From positions 1 through 7,754 of the forward strand of contig VBEQ01000199.1 in the NCBI GenBank assembly GCA_005881235.1: a stretch of 7,754 nucleotides of DNA. Direction: 5' to 3'. A program made the translations under genes and the position numbers. The stretch comes from Chloroflexota bacterium (GTDB lineage: Bacteria; Chloroflexota; Dormibacteria; CF-121). Position 1 is the stretch's first letter. Each line of letters opens with the position of its first letter. Shown piece after piece: positions 6,203 through 7,754 of this stretch. The notes under the pieces are model-generated. The model ran no database searches. It had not been told where the DNA came from and saw only the letters and a list, made by a program, of their open reading frames with translations.

Positions 6203-6390
6203 TATGAAAGAACTGGCCAGCCTTGGGCTGGTCGGGATTACCCTGCCTCCACCGGGACAAGGGGCTGATGGGAGACACCAAGACGGGCAGGCCGGGCGCT
6301 TTATGGACCATGAGTCCGGGCACTAACTGGCCGCCCCTGCGACTCACCCGGTTGCGCCACGAGCGCGAATCCGTAGGTGTCGTGTGGCCC
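6203..6390 (+). ncRNA. Candidate bridge RNA of the IS110 element
   Basis: IS110-group recombinases are guided by an RNA encoded in the noncoding end next to the gene, about 180 nt in IS621, with a 5' stem-loop and two loops that pair with target and donor DNA. Here I see three structures in order. First, an 8-bp stem with a TTG loop at 6215-6233 (GGCCAGCC/GGCTGGTC, one G-U). Second, a stem of 9 bp with a 3-nt bulge (6287-6298 with 6332-6340) enclosing a two-sided internal loop and an apical hairpin GGAC-CATGA-GTCC (6305-6317). Third, a long imperfect hairpin at 6340-6382 ending in GCGC-CACGA-GCGC (6354-6366). The stretch 6234-6286 is less clear; CCTGCC (6242-6247) can pair with GGCAGG (6286-6291) as an alternative. 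Transcript ends are guesses. Guide assignments to target and donor are not settled. Confidence 0.55.
6319..6330 (+). repeat. Internal copy of the IS left-junction sequence (GGCACTAAC then GG)
   Basis: Bases 6319-6330 match 6191-6202 at 11 of 12 positions, including nine in a row (GGCACTAAC). The first copy is at the presumed left edge of the element, across its CT dinucleotide. The second is on the 3' strand of the internal loop of the first large RNA stem. This suggests a guide-to-junction match. Confidence 0.5.
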
Positions 6391-6405
6391 GCGGGTGTCC
6401 TGTCA

Positions 6406-6412
6406 GGGAGGT
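6406..6412 (+). promoter_or_regulatory. Ribosome-binding site of the IS recombinase (GGGAGGT)
   Basis: GGGAGGT sits 7 nt before GTG 6420. It decides the start among several in-frame GTG codons (6384, 6411, 6414, 6420), because only 6420 is correctly spaced and only it begins the protein at the family-typical residues before GLDVHK. Confidence 0.75.
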
Positions 6413-6419
6413 GGTGGGC

Positions 6420-7736
6420 GTGAGATCGATCGGACTCGACGTGCATAAACACTTTGCGGAGGTGGCGATCGTCCAGCCGGGCCAAGGGATCGTCAGCCGC
6501 CAGCGGCTGCCAGTCACGCCGGCCCACTTGCGACAATTTGCCGCCGGCCTGGGTCCGGATGACCAGGTCGTCCTGGAAGCGAGCTTCAACACGTGGGCGG
6601 TCGCCGACCTGCTGCGGGAGCACGCTGGCCGGGTCATCGTTTCCAATCCAAAAAAGACCCGAGCCATTGCCAGCGCCAAGGTGAAAACCGACCAGGTCGA
6701 TGCCGGCGTTCTGGCTCACTTGCTGGCTGCGGACTACATTCCTGCCGTCTGGGTCCCGGACGATGCCACCCGGACGCTTCGTCGCAGGGTGTCGGAGCAT
6801 CGTGGCTTGGTGGTCCAACGCAGCCAGTTTCGGAATCGGATTCACGCGATCCTCAACCGCAACCTGGTCGAGTGCCCGTACACCGACGCCTTCGGCCGAG
6901 CGGGACGTCAGTGGCTCACCGCGCTGCCACTGCCCGGGCCGGAACGGTGCGAAGTGAACCGGCTGCTGCGCTTGATGGCTGCCCTGGAACGTGAGATTGC
7001 CCAGCTCGAGATGGAGCTCGCCCAAGCCCGACTCCAGGACGCTGGCCTGCGCCATCTGATCACCGTGCCAGGGATCGGCTTGATCACGGCGCTGGCGCTG
7101 CTCGCCGTCATTGGGGACGTCAAGCGCTTCGCCCGACCCAATCGATTGGTCGGCTATCTCGGCCTCGATCCGCGCGTCCGCCAATCGGGCGACCGGCCGG
7201 CCTACACCGGCCACATCAGTCGCCAGGGTCAGGCGCATGCCCGCGGCCTGCTGTTGGAAGCCGCCCATGCCGCCATTCGAGTGCCGGGCCCACTGCATGC
7301 GTTCTATGAACGCGTCCGTGCCCGACGCGGAGCGCAGATTGCACTGGTGGCGGTGGCGCGCAAGCTCGCCACGCTGGCTTGGCACTTGCTCACCAAGGAC
7401 CGCGAGTACCAATGGGTACGGCCCAGCCTGAAGGCGCAGAAGTGGCGCCTGGTGGAATTGCGCGCCGGCTTGCCAAAGGGTGCCATCCGTGGGATCTGGA
7501 CTCGACCGAACCGCGAACAAGAAGACGAAATCCTGCGGCAGGCCGAAGCCGCCTATCGATCGTTGGTTGCGGCTCGACGGCCTCAAACCGACGCGGCCGC
7601 CCCAATGAGGAAGCGACTCGAGGGCCGAAGGCCGGATGCGCGGCGGAGGTCCCATCCTCATCCTCCGCTCTTCTCCCAGGGGTCGACCGCGTCTGCAGCC
7701 AGCATAGTCCTGCAGCTGCCCGAGAAAAGAGAGTGA
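6420..7736 (+). CDS. IS110-family recombinase (DEDD RuvC-like plus serine transposase domain)
   Basis: This RNA-guided recombinase excises its element and inserts it at DNA matched by its bridge RNA. The protein is 438 aa from GTG 6420. The N-terminal RuvC-like domain has the DEDD acidic set: D7 in GLDVHK, E53 in LEAS, and D91 and D94 in KTDQVDA. A helical, probably coiled-coil stretch follows (about 178-210). The C-terminal Tnp domain starts at ITVPGIGLITALALL (214-228) and carries GYLGLDPRVRQSGD and GHISRQGQAHAR, where S267 is the expected catalytic serine. All key residues are intact and the frame is unbroken, so the protein is probably active. After about residue 388 the tail becomes rich in Arg, His, Pro, Ser and Ala, with no domain I recognise; the family is usually 330-420 aa. 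It ends 18 nt before the window edge, so tail codons overlap or abut the element's right end. Confidence 0.95.
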   Translation: MRSIGLDVHKHFAEVAIVQPGQGIVSRQRLPVTPAHLRQFAAGLGPDDQVVLEASFNTWAVADLLREHAGRVIVSNPKKTRAIASAKVKTDQVDAGVLAHLLAADYIPAVWVPDDATRTLRRRVSEHRGLVVQRSQFRNRIHAILNRNLVECPYTDAFGRAGRQWLTALPLPGPERCEVNRLLRLMAALEREIAQLEMELAQARLQDAGLRHLITVPGIGLITALALLAVIGDVKRFARPNRLVGYLGLDPRVRQSGDRPAYTGHISRQGQAHARGLLLEAAHAAIRVPGPLHAFYERVRARRGAQIALVAVARKLATLAWHLLTKDREYQWVRPSLKAQKWRLVELRAGLPKGAIRGIWTRPNREQEDEILRQAEAAYRSLVAARRPQTDAAAPMRKRLEGRRPDARRRSHPHPPLFSQGSTASAASIVLQLPEKRE

Positions 7737-7740
7737 GAGC

Positions 7741-7746
7741 TTGACT
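7741..7746 (+). promoter_or_regulatory. TTGACT -35-like hexamer in the IS right end (possible half of a junction promoter)
   Basis: TTGACT matches the -35 consensus TTGACA at five of six bases and lies just after the recombinase stop, pointing out of the element. If the element circularises, it would face TATGAA (6203-6208) in the left end. Eight bases remain here to the window edge and 7-9 would come from the left end, giving a spacer of roughly 15-17 nt. Promoters formed across the joined right and left ends are known for IS110-family circles. The assignment is inferred, since the true right edge is not visible. Confidence 0.4.
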
Positions 7747-7754
7747 TTTTCATC

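Larger units (their letters stand above)
6194..7754 (+). mobile_element. IS110-family insertion sequence (IS110-group layout); left edge approximate, right edge at or beyond window end
   Basis: The element has one recombinase gene, a noncoding left end of about 225 nt with strong RNA structure, and a right end of only 18 visible bases after the stop. A long left end and short right end fit the IS110 group rather than the IS1111 group, which carries its RNA on the other side. The left edge is put at the CT dinucleotide at 6195-6196 (in GGCACTAAC, 6191-6199), because IS110 elements recombine at a CT core and this stretch is echoed within the putative guide RNA. ATGAAA (6204-6209) and its reverse complement TTTCAT (7748-7753) form a weak subterminal inverted repeat. 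The insertion lies about 20 bp after the proS stop. Edges are inferred, not proven. Confidence 0.75.

Noticed and set aside
6215..6233. Stem-loop after proS read as an intrinsic terminator
   Set aside because: No T-run follows (next bases are GGGATTACCC), and it lies inside the insertion element, where it fits the 5' stem of the guide RNA better.
6204..7753. ATGAAA/TTTCAT as classical terminal inverted repeats of a DDE transposon
   Set aside because: It is only 6 bp, and the recombinase is a DEDD/serine IS110 type, which does not use classical terminal inverted repeats.
1..7754. CRISPR arrays, tRNA or rRNA genes
   Set aside because: No regularly spaced repeats, cloverleaf with CCA-end context, or rRNA-like conserved stretches were seen.

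Overview
The window is GC-rich, densely packed bacterial DNA. It carries an isoprenoid/envelope housekeeping cluster followed by an IS110-family insertion sequence. All genes are on the + strand, in the order uppS (3' part only), cdsA, dxr, rseP, ispG, proS, then the IS recombinase. This gene order, the archaeal/eukaryotic-type ProRS without an insertion editing domain, and the high GC suggest a Chloroflexota-like bacterium (Thermomicrobia or a relative). That placement is inference from gene content, not from a search.

Positions 1-6172 look like one transcription unit. uppS and cdsA serve the undecaprenyl-phosphate and CDP-diacylglycerol branches. dxr and ispG are the second and penultimate steps of the MEP pathway that supplies isoprenyl diphosphates to UppS. 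rseP is the membrane site-2 protease often found in this cluster. Gaps are short: dxr and rseP overlap by 4 bp, rseP and ispG are 4 bp apart, and ispG and proS are 21 bp apart. The one larger housekeeping gap, 77 bp between cdsA and dxr, holds a lone TTGACA, a small hairpin and a 19-codon ORF. A TATACT hexamer 10 nt before the proS ATG may start a near-leaderless proS transcript.

ispG is broken as written. Both halves are well conserved and carry the expected residues, but they lie in different frames. Compared with the family pattern as I recall it, about 25 nt are missing near 4203. This is either a recent lesion in a normally essential gene or an assembly error.

From about 6194 to the window end there is an IS110-group element inserted about 20 bp after the proS stop. 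It encodes a DEDD/serine recombinase (D7, E53, D91, D94, S267) behind a structured, roughly 225-nt noncoding left end. That left end looks like a bridge-RNA locus: a 5' stem-loop, then two long stems with similar apical pentaloops (CATGA and CACGA). A strand of one loop repeats 11 of 12 bases of the presumed left junction. The right end is short and contains TTGACT, which could join a TATGAA in the left end to form a promoter on a circular intermediate. The window stops at, or inside, the right end of the element. This RNA/recombinase unit is the most interesting part of the window.
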